A stretch of DNA of 64,000 nucleotides from Hyparrhenia diplandra (Eukaryota > Streptophyta > Magnoliopsida > Poales > Poaceae), in assembly GCA_015847255.1 (NCBI GenBank), contig JADLZK010010194.1:310001-374000 (forward strand). The letters run 5' to 3'. The notes beneath the pieces are model-generated. The model ran no database searches, was not told the DNA's origin, and saw nothing but the letters and a program-made list of their open reading frames with translations. Of the stretch, positions 22,128-32,654 are shown piece by piece. Made by a program: the position numbers and the translations under genes. Numbering within the stretch: position 1 is the first letter of the stretch; each line of letters begins with the position of its first letter.

Positions 22128-22470
22128 GAGATTCTGAGATCCCTTACTTTTTATAGCCCGGCTAGTGGGACTTGTAAGCATAAGCAATCTCTCTAAAAGG
22201 TTTCCTTATAGGTTGGAATACCTTTTTACAAGCAATCCTATTTATTTTTCCTAATAAGGGTCTTCCTTATAGATGGAATATCCCCTTGCACACCAAAAAA
22301 GCCTAAGATAATCCTAATCAATTTCCTTATTTATTCTCTAATTAATTGCCGAAGAATCCGCGGAAAGGGGCGGAGGCGGGCGGCGGCGTGCGCGCCGCTC
22401 GGCGACGCCGTGCCGGCCCCCGGGCCTCGTGGGCTGCCCTTTTGGGCCCTATTTTTTACGGCACATGACA
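22128..22470 (-). repeat. 5' LTR of the non-autonomous gypsy element
   Basis: Partner of 18976-19312, same orientation, with outer end ...CGGCACATGACA on the plus strand in both. About 343 bases. The GC-rich block near 22365-22425 differs most. Confidence 0.85.
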
Positions 22471-22786
22471 TGTTGCGGTAGCTTACCTTCTCCCATTGGT
22501 TGTTTTTGCGCAATCTGGGCTTCATCTTCTTTTTTTTAATATATAATTAGCAACTCTTACGCCTGTTTGTTTCAAAACTATAAAGTTTAGGCTTAGAAGA
22601 TTTATTTTCCTCCCTTGAAAATTGATGCAGACTAATGCAATGGGCGACAAGTGAACAGTAGTATTCACAGTGCGCAAATGCCTTCATGTGGTGCGCACAC
22701 CTTAGTAGTCCATTCCAAAATTATTAGAAAATTAGAAAGACGTATGCACAGAGTTTCTCTATCATCGGTGAACTTCAGCTGATTAA
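22471..22786. other. Intergenic, TIP4 upstream region
   Basis: AT-rich, without element ends or coding signal. Confidence 0.4.
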
Positions 22787-22966
22787 GGCTGTGTTTAGAT
22801 GCTGAAAAAAAACGATTAAAAAGTGAAGTTGAAAAGCATTGTAGTATTTTTTATTTGTATTTAGTAATTATTATCCTAACATGGGCTAACTTGGCCTAAA
22901 AGGAAATACCATGAAAAGACGATTAAATTATATTATTTTTGGGAACTTTTGGAACTAAACAATGCC
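22787..22966. mobile_element. MITE upstream of TIP4, TAA-flanked
   Basis: Ends GGCTGTGTTTAGAT and GGAACTAAACAATGCC form an imperfect inverted repeat. The flanks TAA (22784-22786 and 22967-22969) fit a 3-base target duplication as in Tourist-type elements. The internal TATTTAGTAATTATTATCC relates it to the MITE at 11417-11654. It sits about 440 bases before the TIP4 start codon and could supply promoter sequence. Confidence 0.7.
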
Positions 22967-23202
22967 TAAACAAACTTTGCTGTCCAAATCAATTCGGTCA
23001 CCCTGAATGAAAAATGAAGATAAAGAAGCTGAGCCAATGATACACCAGACTCATCACTCATCAGTCATCACCGCACACCCAGCACACCACTTTCACTGTG
23101 CCGCCACAACTTTTCTTGGCTGAGATGGCGACCCCCACAGCCACAAGAAAACTGGACTAGTTTGCCCACGCCTCCTGGCACCCACTTCTCCTCCAATTTT
23201 TC

Positions 23203-23209
23203 TATAAAA
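23203..23209 (+). promoter_or_regulatory. TATA box of TIP4
   Basis: TATAAAA 199 bases before the start codon, following a CT-rich segment. The expected transcript start is about 30 bases downstream, giving a 5' leader near 170 bases. Confidence 0.6.
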
Positions 23210-23407
23210 CCAGGTGAGGTGCGCCACCGGCGGAGCCCGTTCATGTCCCACCCTCCTCCTCCACCCGTCGTTCAAAATAATATCTCGCTGCGCTTTTGCG
23301 AGTCCTTTTCCCTCCAAGGAACAGGAACCTCCGGCGCTTTTACCGCACCACCCGCTTTCCCCTCCCCGCCAAGAACAGGTCTCTTCCTCGCAGCAATTCG
23401 TTCGTCC

Positions 23408-26208
23408 ATGGCGAAGCTCGTCAACAAGCTGGTCGATTCGTTCGACAGCGACGACGACGTCACGGACGTCGGCTGCGTGCGCGCCGTGCTGGCCGAGCTC
23501 GTCCTCACCTTCCTCTTCGTCTTCACCGGCGTCTCCGCCGCCATGGCCGCCGGTACGTCGTCCTACCTCCACCTCGCGGCGCTGTGTCCTCTCCTTTCCA
23601 CTCTTCAATTTCCTTCTATTTTTTTGTAATTCCTCTGGCTAGGAATTGGGCAAAGAAAGGTTTCTTGTTTCCCCTAATAAATAAGCAACTTATCTTTGCT
23701 ATGGTGCGTGCGGGGGCGGCAGGATCCAGCGTGAAGCCCGGCGAGGCTATGCCGATGGCGACGCTGGCGGCGGTGGCTCTCGCGCACGCGCTGGCCGCCG
23801 GCGTCCTGGTGACGGCCGGGTTCCACGTCTCTGGCGGCCACCTGAACCCCGCCGTGACGGTGGGCCTCATGGTGCGCGGCCACATCACCAAGCTCCGGGC
23901 GGTGCTGTACGTCGCCGCGCAGGTGCTCGCGTCCTCCCTCGCCTGCATCCTCCTCCGCTACCTCAGCGGCGGCATGGTACGTACACTTCCACCCGCGCCG
24001 GTCGATCCATGGATCTCATCTACCTGTTTTTACTCTGCGTAGTAATTACTGCTGTCCTTGACGAATTCACGGTCCAAAGGATGGGATGTGGGGGAAACAA
24101 GAAAGGGGACAGGTTTCCTTCGTTGAGTCCTAGTATGTGCTTGCTTGGTGTGTGCTGTCGGATGGTGATTGTCTCGGAAGATTTTGGCCGGCCATGGCCG
24201 TCTGTCTCAGATCAACTTGGGCTGGGCTCGAACGTCTGAGAGCCTCTATGGTGGATCTGGCCCTTGGGCTTCAGTGGGCTTAGAGCGTGGATCTGGACCT
24301 TGGGCTTCAGTGGGCTTAGAGCCTGTTTGATAAACTTGGACCAGTGATTAGTCAACAAGTAAAATCACTTTTGCCTCAAAAAAAAAAAGAAGTAAAATCA
24401 CTTCTGCTAAAAAAAATAGTCCTGATAGTTAGGTTCTATGAACAAGTGAATTAACAACTAGTTGAGTCTTTGATTAGTTGTTATAGTCCACCCACTAGTC
24501 TACTAGTTTAGATCGCTAGTTATTAGTCCATAGGATCCAAACAGGCCTCTATGGATAATTAGTTCCTTTACTAATTCTGTTATAATTAGTTCACTCTGCT
24601 TATTTTGACCTTTGTATAATATAAATAAAAGGTCATAGGAAACCCATTTGTAACATAACAAAAAAAAAAAAGCTGCTGTTTTTTTCTGGCAACGTTTACT
24701 GTTTGGTAAAAGTAGTAAAAATAAACTAAAAACGAACATTGGCCATCAGAATGCTAAAAAAAAAAATGAAGTGTAGTGGGGGATCATAATTTTGATTATT
24801 TTTAGATATATAGGATTTGCTATGTTCTTAGATTGTTGAGTCCTATACTTTTTTTTTGGATTGAGTCCTATATATGCTTGCTTGGTGCTGTTGGATGGTG
24901 ATTATTTCGGCAGATTTTGGCCTGGCCCGGCTATGCTTTCTCTGTCTCAGATCAACTTGGGCTGGCTCGAACGTCTGAGGGCCTCTGCTGTTCCTGGCAA
25001 CGTTTGCTGTTTGGTAAAAGTAGTAAAAATAAACTAAAAACGAACATTGGCCATCAGAATGCTAAAAAATGAAGTGTAAGGGAAGCATCATAATTCGTAG
25101 TCCCTCTGTTCCAAATTGTAAGGCATTTTGAGTTTTTTTAGATATATAGGATTTAGAACGGAGAGAGTAATTGCTATAAGCCGATTGCTTCAGTCAGAAC
25201 ACAAACTAAACTTGACAATCTTGGATATGCATCTCTTAAGTTCATAACACATCAGAATAGATTGGTGCAGTCTGATCTTATTGTGACAGTTTTCATGAAT
25301 GCGCGAAGTTGTGTAACGAACTCCTTTTTCCCTTAAAGCAATACACGCATTACGTGCTTTCTCAAAAAAAAAAAAAAAAAAATCCTTGTACAGTTGAGGT
25401 TCAGATTGCATAGAAGCTTTTAGAAAAATTTCCACTGTTACCAAAATTTTCTCCAAAGTTGTGGATACTTGGTATATATGACCACAGATTTTATCTGATG
25501 TGTTTTCCTAAGCTGGTAGGTACCATTCTGCGTTACCTACTTATCTGGTTCATGAGCTTCTGCGTTTTAGGAGTCATAAAGGATACTCAGATTTGGCGAT
25601 GTAAAGTTTTGGTTTGCATAGCAGTTGTCCATGAAGTTACCAATCAAACGTGGCCTTTCAGATTTAGAAGAGCTATATGGTCGAGTAAAGCCAAGAGATG
25701 GACTGAATCATACTTATCTGCTATGATGGCAGTGAACTCACCAATATTTTACATCACTTTTTCCATCATGGATTAAGAATGGAAGCTACTGAAAACGACT
25801 ACTAGTGCTGACCAAGTGAAAAACTGAAAATGCAGGTGACCCCGGTGCACGCCCTGGGCGCTGGCATCAGTCCGATGCAAGGCCTGGTGATGGAGGTGAT
25901 CCTCACCTTCTCCCTTCTGTTCGTCACCTACGCTATGATCCTGGACCCCACGGAGCCAGGTCCGCACCATCGGCCCGCTGCTGACGGGCCTCATCGTCGG
26001 CGCCAACAGCCTGGCCGGCGGCAACTTCTCCGGCGCGTCCATGAACCCGGCACGGTCCTTTGGGCCGGCCCTGGCCACCGGGGTCTGGACAAACCACTGG
26101 GTCTACTGGATCGGCCCGCTGGTCGGCGGGCCCTTGGCCGGGTTCATCTATGAGTCGCTGTTTGTGGTGAACAAGACGCACGAGCCGCTGCTCAATGGAG
26201 ACATCTGA
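23408..26208 (+). CDS. TIP4: Tonoplast aquaporin TIP4 (three exons; frameshift in exon 3)
   Basis: A membrane channel for water and small neutral solutes in the vacuolar membrane. Exons are 23408-23552, 23723-23976 and 25836-26208; all splice sites are GT/AG and phases agree (145 + 254 bases, then the last exon). The N-terminus has MAKLVNKLVDSF and helix 1 AVLAELVLTFLFVFTGVSAA. Exon 2 carries the first NPA box (SGGHLNPAVTVG) and the filter-type histidine in ALAHALAAG. Exon 3 holds the second box (GASMNPARSFGPA) and ends HEPLLNGDI. Expected length is 256 residues, normal for TIPs. Exon 3 is 373 bases, one too many. One extra C in the C-run at 25946-25949 (CCCC where CCC is expected) shifts the frame just after AMILDP and removes the second NPA box. 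The duplicate at 49556 lacks this base. Close to grass TIP4;2/TIP4;3. The frameshift may be an assembly error. Confidence 0.93.
24251..24322. repeat. 36-bp tandem duplication in TIP4 intron 2
   Basis: Units 24251-24286 and 24287-24322 both start GTGGATCTGG and end GTGGGCTTAGAGC, with one mismatch. Confidence 0.85.
24318..24549. mobile_element. MITE in TIP4 intron 2
   Basis: Ends GAGCCTGTTTGATA and ATCCAAACAGGCCTC are inverted repeats. The interior is rich in CTAGTT/AACTAG words that can pair. CCTCTATGG at 24243-24251 and 24546-24554 flanks this MITE together with the 36-bp duplication. Confidence 0.6.
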
Positions 26209-27064
26209 TGAATCATCTGCCCTTGTGGCCTGTGGTCAGTCACCATGGTTCGTTCATTCATGCTTGTTTCTGTAAAATAGTTCATTGTCTACAAGCATGA
26301 TACTACATATATTGGCCAAGGTAATTAGAGAGGGTTGCTGTAAAATAGTTACCCCTACTAGTAGGATTGTTGGATGTAGAAATTGTTGATGGGCTTTTTT
26401 CCTGCCAAGGAATTCTTTTTTTAGAGGGCAGGGTTCTGTCATGGATTTGTTCAGGGTATTAGTTAGCTATGTAGTAGAAAACTAGGGAATGGTATACGTG
26501 GGAGTTGAGACCTGAAGTTTTCTCAGGTACATTGTAGTACTGCTATGGTATTTTGGCCTTCCAGATGAAATTGGATGTACAGAATTGTAGTACTATGGTA
26601 TTTTTTTGTCTTGAAGATGAAATTGGATGTACAGAGTAAGAAATTGTCTTTGAAGCCGTTTTTTGTTTATGCCTGCCGCATTTTAATACAAACCATTGTA
26701 CATCATATTCCAAATGCTGAGAAAGAGGTGTCACATTGAACGAACATAATCGTTGATTTACTTTTGGAATTTACAGATCCCGTAAATGATCCATGAACTT
26801 TACAAGTAGAAAGGCGCGAGTGCTTGAACACGATGGCAGAATGCTGGGCCTGAACTGAATGAACTTCATTGGACTATGCACATGTTCTGCATACATGGCG
26901 TTTCCCTCAGACGAAACATGCGGATCACATTTCACACACGCTGGTCCAGTGGTCCAGATTGGATTCTTTCGACGACATACATAGCCCATAGGAGAATGAT
27001 GATAATTCTCCAATCCAAACGACCCATTTCAGTCTCTACCGGCGAACGCAAAACGACTCATCAC
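24702..27064 (+). repeat. Segmental duplication, copy 1 (TIP4 3' half)
   Basis: Intron 2 from TTTGGTAAAAGTAG, exon 3, the 3' UTR and downstream flank to the ACGACTCATCAC block are repeated at 48424-50800 with high identity, including intron and flanking sequence and the Stowaway MITE. Confidence 0.9.
25098..25169. mobile_element. Stowaway-type MITE in TIP4 intron 2
   Basis: 72 bases including the TA flanks. Ends GTCCCTCTGTTCCAAA and TTTAGAACGGAGAGAG are inverted repeats of the CTCCCTCCGTYCC type that marks Stowaway/Mariner MITEs. Confidence 0.82.
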
Positions 27065-27874
27065 CTACCGTGGAAATTTGCCCGTGTGTGTGACGTGCCA
27101 AAGCAAAGACGGAGACTGGAGCAAACGGACCACCAATCGGCAGTGATGCATGCAGAGCAAGGCGTGGAAGTGAGCAAGCAAATGCCGAGAGTATTGGCTC
27201 TCAAGAATTCTATAGTGGGAATCCAAAGACACTCAAAGTGTCTCATATATGATATTCATTAAGAAAAACAATTGACAGTAGAAAAAAATAGATTACTTGG
27301 CATAAAAAAGTTAGTAATAAAAAAAATCAGATTATCTTCTTCCTCCGGTCGTCAACTGCCTGCTAGAGTTTAAGAGTCGAACTGAACTGACTAAACCCTA
27401 CCGTGGAAATATCATATACACTGGCAACTACCCTCGTGCATACGAGGTTTTGTAGACCACAAAACCACTGATAATGGTACCCGGTGAACAGAAATTAGCT
27501 GGAGGAGTTTGTATGGAATACAGGTATATAATCTTTGAAAAAAAAGTGTTGGAGAAACTGGACCTTCTCGTAAAACAGATTGGAAGAAGTTTTTTTTTTT
27601 TTTTTTTTACAACAAGTTAAAACCACCACATCAAAAGCCAATCAACTTCTTTCCTTGACAAACAAACCAACTGCTAAGAGGATATAACTAACCATACTTC
27701 ACTAGCCAAATTGGACTTCAAGGTAGGAAGATATTAGACACTCGAAGTGTCTTATTCTAATATATGCCATCACCACTACTTCATTGCTGCAGCCAAGGAA
27801 CGAACCCTTAATAATTAAACTAAGGACCAATAAGAAAAAGCTAAAACTGTGAAGGGGTAGGTTCCCACTCCTTA
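26209..27874 (+). other. TIP4 3' UTR and downstream intergenic
   Basis: The 3' UTR probably ends between 26600 and 26760. GATGAAATTGGATGTACAGA occurs twice (about 26565 and 26617). Two hairpins based on AGACACTCRAAGTGTCT lie at about 27228 and 27737. Pure T runs of about 20 lie at 27588-27608. No gene seen. Confidence 0.45.
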
Positions 27875-28110
27875 GGCCAATCTTAGTGGGGGTTCATTCG
27901 AGTTTTATTTACATTAAATAAGTTGCCACATATGCATTTTTTTGCTGACATGACAATGTATTTAAGAAAAGAGATAAGAAATGAGTGGCATCTAAATGAA
28001 ACTAGAAAGAAATTTGCATTGAGAAATGGCGTTTCATTCAAGTTTCATTTCATTTAACATGAAAATGACACCTCGAAACAACAAAGCGGAACTCTCCATT
28101 GAGACTGGTC
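27875..28110. mobile_element. Tourist-type (PIF/Harbinger) MITE
   Basis: TTA target duplication at 27872-27874 and 28111-28113. Terminal inverted repeats of about 20 bases (GGCCAATCTTAGTGGGGGTT left, with its imperfect complement ending TTGAGACTGGTC right). The interior has ATTTAACATGAAAATGACA-type AT-rich sequence. Length 236. Confidence 0.85.
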
Positions 28111-28384
28111 TTAGTCCATTGGTGATGTTGATGACGGAAAGAGAGGAGGGGACCGAGGTGGCGATGAGGGGGATTCTACGTGTGGTGGCTATTGTTTCAC
28201 TTGTGGGGAGAAAAATAAAGCCATGCATTGTAGAGCTCAATTTTTGAAACGTAAACCGCATATGTGGTTAACTTTCAAAAAAAAAATATTTCTACAATAT
28301 ATTATAAGGCCTATTTGACTTTTGTACCGTTGATGCACTTCAATTTATCTTCTACAACGCAATGTGAAGCCACATAGGATGGCT

Positions 28385-29150
28385 GGTGGCGCATATGCTA
28401 CAAAAGCATTTGTAGGTCACCCTAGGCGTTCGGGGTACTACCCAACCGATCGGTTCGGTTCCTCAAATTTGGTTCCCGACAAACAAAGGTACGATCGGTT
28501 CCAAAAAATCACCCGACCGAGGTATTTCGGTTTCGGTTCTTTCGGGTTTGGTACCGGTAAATATCGAACATAAAGCAATGGAAGTTGGCGTCTTCGTGGC
28601 TCCCTGCGACCTTGCTTCTTGCTCGACCGGACGATGGCGACGAGCCAACGAGGTGCAATGGGGCCATGGGGGAGTGGCGAGGCGGAGGCGGAGAACGAAG
28701 TCACCCGGCGCATCGGGTGTCGCGAGAGGACAGCCGGACGGGCGGTAGGCGGTTGTGCGCCTCGCGAGACGGAGGGAGCGGCGGCGGCGCGGCGCGAAAG
28801 GGCGTTTGGCGGTGGGCGAAGAGGGTTGGGTAGCACGCGAGACAGCGTTGGCGGCAGCCGGCGGCAGCGTCTTGCGACGGAGAGGGCGGCAAGCGGGGAT
28901 GGGCGAGTGGAGTGGCAGGCGGGGGAGCTGCAGAGTGGAGTCTGGACCTAGGGTTTCCAGTTTGGTGGGCTGTTGTTTGGCTTTTGCTACTTCCTAGAGT
29001 CTAGGCCAAGTGAATTCGGTTCTAATTGGTACATTCGGTTTACCGGCACGGAACCAAAAGTATCTCGATAAATTCGGTTCCTAATAACCAGGAACCCGAA
29101 TTTTTTTCGGTTTCGTTTTTCGGTTCGGTTTTCGATTCTCGGTAAATTGT
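28385..29150. mobile_element. DNA-transposon-like element with CGGTT-rich subterminal arrays and GC-rich core
   Basis: Both flanks are packed with CGGTTC/GGTTCGGTT words (28445-28560 and 29015-29140), surrounding a core at 28565-28960 of about 70 percent GC. On the minus strand the core begins with AAACCCTAGG, a sequence common at plant first exons. The right end CTCGGTAAATTGTGCCCAG resembles the hAT-type ends seen in grasses. No transposase is present. It may carry a captured host 5' exon. Confidence 0.5.
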
Positions 29151-29230
29151 GCCCAGAGCGATTTGTATCTAGTATTAGAGTTTAGGTTATGAGATATTTG
29201 CATTGCTACACAAATCTTACTTAAGTCAGG

Positions 29231-29310
29231 CGTTTTTTTTTTTGGACAATAGGGCATATTTTTATTAACGGAGGCAGACATTGATTAATGCATGAATTGT
29301 TAATCCCATT
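29231..29310 (-). mobile_element. LINE 3'-tail fragment
   Basis: On the minus strand CAATAAAAATATGCCCTATTG runs into a pure A tract (plus-strand T run 29230-29242). It resembles the 3' end of a truncated LINE or similar retroposon. Short and uncertain. Confidence 0.4.
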
Positions 29311-29686
29311 AACCGGTGAGCATTGATGTGCTCCAGAAAACCAAAAGCCAAAACTTTGGAGAGTCAAGCCAACGACTGGCGCTTAACACTACCATGTCTC
29401 TACCACTTTACTCAACACTCATTCGTGTCCCTGATAATGTCAACTCCACTCTAGGTGTCTTTTTTGTTCTTCACCTTCAATCTTTTTTTTTAGATAATGG
29501 ATTGATAAATCCGCTTCATCTATCAACAGATAGAATCGGACCAATTATTACAAAGTATCTCCTAATTTAAAAAGTAACGGCTGCAACAATTTGCAGGAGC
29601 GAATAGAAACAAAGTTTTGCTAAACATGACCAATATGTCTTGCGTAAGACCATTCACTAGAACAAAAAAATTGTAACGCCGATGAC

Positions 29687-30000
29687 TCAAGATGTTGTGC
29701 AGCGTATATCGGACGCGTTCCGCCGATCCTCATGCCGCTGCAGACTTGCCCACCGACGTACCCAATGTGTTCCCTGAGCAGTACACGCAAGAAAGATTTT
29801 TGGTCTACATTTATCAAAAACCACTTCATTCCTTGTCAACCAAATTGCCCAACAAAGTGCGGCTGCAGTTAATAACAATGAATTATACTTTTTATTTGCA
29901 ACTTTCGACCACCTTATGAATAAGTCATTCATACTAGTGGGAAGAGCTAAACCAAAAGTATATGTATAGCGCGCCATAAGAATTTGGCATAATGACACTC
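29687..30000 (-). pseudogene. LINE ORF2 C-terminal zf-RVT region
   Basis: LLTAAALCWAIWLTRNEVVF continues into DKCRPK. This is the hallmark ending of plant LINE ORF2, the reverse-transcriptase zinc-binding region. The upstream C/H ligands are out of frame. The reading frame ends at 29687. Confidence 0.75.
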
Positions 30001-30496
30001 AAAAAAGAGATGTTGAATTGTTTCCGGGAAAGTGGCAAACAACACAATTTTTGTCACCATTCGATTACGTCTAGCTAAATTATCTTTAGTTAGAATCACT
30101 CCTTTTTAAGGTACCAAAGAAAAATTTTAATTTTCATAGAAACTTTAATTTGCCAAATATCTTTTTGACACTCTAACACTATTGTTAATTAACGCTTGAG
30201 AATACATAGACTTGATTTGTAAAGATTCGGATGAATTTAAACCCCCGGGAGAAAATATCCCCTGTTCACTTAAATTTAAATTTTGTATGGATGCAACAAT
30301 CCTATACCAAGCATTTAGATTTGCTCCCACTAAATTTCATAAAAAGAAATATTTAGCGGGGTTGAACTAAGTACTTGTGCAACGAGAATCATTTTTCCTC
30401 CTAACAATATTAAAAAGTGAAGGGAATTTATCCTTTAGAGGCTTATTACCCAATCAAGTATCATACCAAAACCTGGTTTGAGACCCATCTTTTACC

Positions 30497-32042
30497 TTAA
30501 AAGAGCCAAGATCTAGAAAACAATCTTTGATATTCATCAAGCTTTTCCAAAAATGCGAATCGGTTGGCTTTTTGTAATGACTCCCCCAAAGTCTTGTCTT
30601 TTATATATTTATTTTCGATTAATTCTTGCCACAAACCATCTTCATTTAGTAATTTGTAGAGCCACTTACTTAGAAGGCATTTATTTTGAATACATAAATT
30701 TTGGATGCCCAATCCTCCTTGATCTTTGGGTTGACATAGCAATTCCCATTTTGCTAATCTGTATTTCTTTTTATGCTCATCATTTTGCCGGATAAAAGCG
30801 CGATCTAAAGAAATCAATTTTTCAAGAACACCTTTTGGTATTTCAAAAAGACATCATAAACATCGGTAAACTGGACAATACCAATTTATGAGGACTAGAC
30901 GCCCACCCACCCGACAACAATTTTCCTTTCCATCCACTTAATTTCTTTTCTATCCTCTCCTCAACAATTTTCCAATCTTTATTATTTAGTTTCCTAAAAG
31001 TGCATGGGTAGGCCAAGGTAACGGAAAGGAAATTTCCCAACAACACAACCGAACAATTGCGAATAAAACTCTTCTGCTCTTTTGCTTTACCAAAGCAAAA
31101 GATCTCACTTTTATGGAAGTTTATCTTTAAGCCCGATAATTGTTCAAAGGTGCTCAATAAAAGTTTCATATTATTTGCCTTTTGAACATCATGGCTCATA
31201 AAAATAAAGCGTGTCATCCGCGTATTGTAAGATGGACAAACCATCTTGGATTAAATTTGGGATAATTCCTTCAACCTGGCTTTGCATCCTTTGCTCTTGC
31301 TATCGAGTATAGCCAACATGTCAACCACTTATTAAATAGTATGGGCGACATAGGATCTCCCTGCCTCAAGCCTTTTTTGGTTTGAAAATAACTACCTAAT
31401 GAGTCATTTACTTTAATATTAACATTCCCTCCTTGAGTAAAACTTTCTATCCATTTACACCATTTTTTTGAGAACCCTTTCATTCTTAAAGTTTGTTGTA
31501 AAAAACTCCATTTAACCTTATCATAAGCTTTTTCAAAGTCTATCTTGAAAATTACCCCATCCTTCTTTTTTGGTATGAAGTTCATGAATCGTCTCATGGA
31601 GTATCCTTTGCTCCTTCCATAATATTTCTTCCCGGCAAAAAGGCCGTTTGTGTGGGTTTAATTATCCTCTCGTGCTACGGTAGACAATCTATTCGTCGCC
31701 ACCTTAGTGAATATTTTGAAAGACACATTCAGTAAACAGATGGGTGCGTATTGCTGAATTACTTTCGCATCATTCTTCTTAGGTAAAAGTATGATGGTTC
31801 CAAAATTAAGACGATTTAAATGCGAGATCTCCTTGATGGAATTCCGTAAAGCGAGCCATCACATCATCCTTTATTAAATTCGAAGAGACGATAAAATTCT
31901 CTTTGGAAAACCATCGGACCTGGTGCCTTATTATGTTCCATCGAAAAATTGCAGCTCTAACCTCATCAAGAGAGAAAGGTTCCGTAAGAAACTCATTCTC
32001 GGTGAGATACCGAGGAATATCCGTAGTATTAAGCCTCCTCAA
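30497..32042 (-). pseudogene. LINE reverse transcriptase
   Basis: FKIDFEKAYDKVKWSFLQQ (about 31550) is the first RT motif with the catalytic aspartate. KKGLRQGDPMSPILFN follows near 31380. LSILQYADDTLYF encodes the YADD box at 31224-31213, intact in its own frame. SGLKINFHKSEIFCFGKAKE (about 31130) and the QPKDQGGLGIQNLCIQNK block (about 30730) complete the RT and thumb. All catalytic aspartates are present but in at least four frames. Confidence 0.9.
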
Positions 32043-32654
32043 AGCATAAAATGTGAGGTTTTAAGGGGACCAAAGAGGTCCTTATAATACTTGGTAATAT
32101 GCTCTTTTAATTGAGCATCACCATTTATTATATTATTCCCATCCTCTAGCTGGAAGATACGAGTTTTGCGATGTCTACCGTTAGCAAGCAAATGATAATA
32201 CCGTATTTGCATCCCCTTCTAACAAATGTTTTGCCTTAGATCTTTGGTACCACTTAATTTCCTCCTCCCTTAATAACTTCGGCTAACCTTTCATTTAACA
32301 CATGTTTTAAATCCGATTCGATTGGTTGGCGATAATACTTGACTTTTTATCTAGCTCGTCTAGTTTATTCAGCAATTTTGTTTTTCTTTTTTTGTACACG
32401 CCACTTGACACTTTTAGCCCATCCACGGAGATCTTGGCGAAGCCTTCTAATCTTAACGCCAACGCTCTATAGGAGTGCCAATTACAGAAGTATTTTGCCA
32501 TACTTGACTCACCATCTCACAAAATCCATCTCGTAGTAACCACCCGAGTTCAAATTTGAACTGATGTTTGAATTATTTGTAGAAAATAGTAAGGGTGTGT
32601 GGTCGAAATTTCTCTATTTAAAGCATGTACAAAGTGATGTGAGGGAAATTGTTT

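Larger units (their letters stand above)
18976..22470 (-). mobile_element. Non-autonomous Ty3/gypsy element with two LTRs
   Basis: Two near-identical LTRs (18976-19312 and 22128-22470) enclose about 2.8 kb. On the minus strand the interior has gag, a CCHC-like knuckle and retropepsin, and then unrelated sequence instead of RT, RNase H and integrase. It is therefore a deletion or capture derivative that must use proteins from a full-length relative. Confidence 0.82.
23977..25835 (+). other. TIP4 intron 2 with repeated segments
   Basis: 1859 bases, large for a TIP intron. A segment beginning TATGTGCTTGCTTGG and ending near CGTCTGAG occurs at about 24132-24240 and again at 24870-24980. A segment TTTGGTAAAAGTAGTAAAAA occurs at about 24703 and 25012. 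The intron thus holds two diverged copies of one block, the first split by the insertions at 24251-24549. Confidence 0.7.

Noticed and set aside
23093..23608. 171-codon ORF on minus strand over TIP4 exon 1
   Set aside because: Antisense shadow of the TIP4 promoter and exon 1, open because of GC content.
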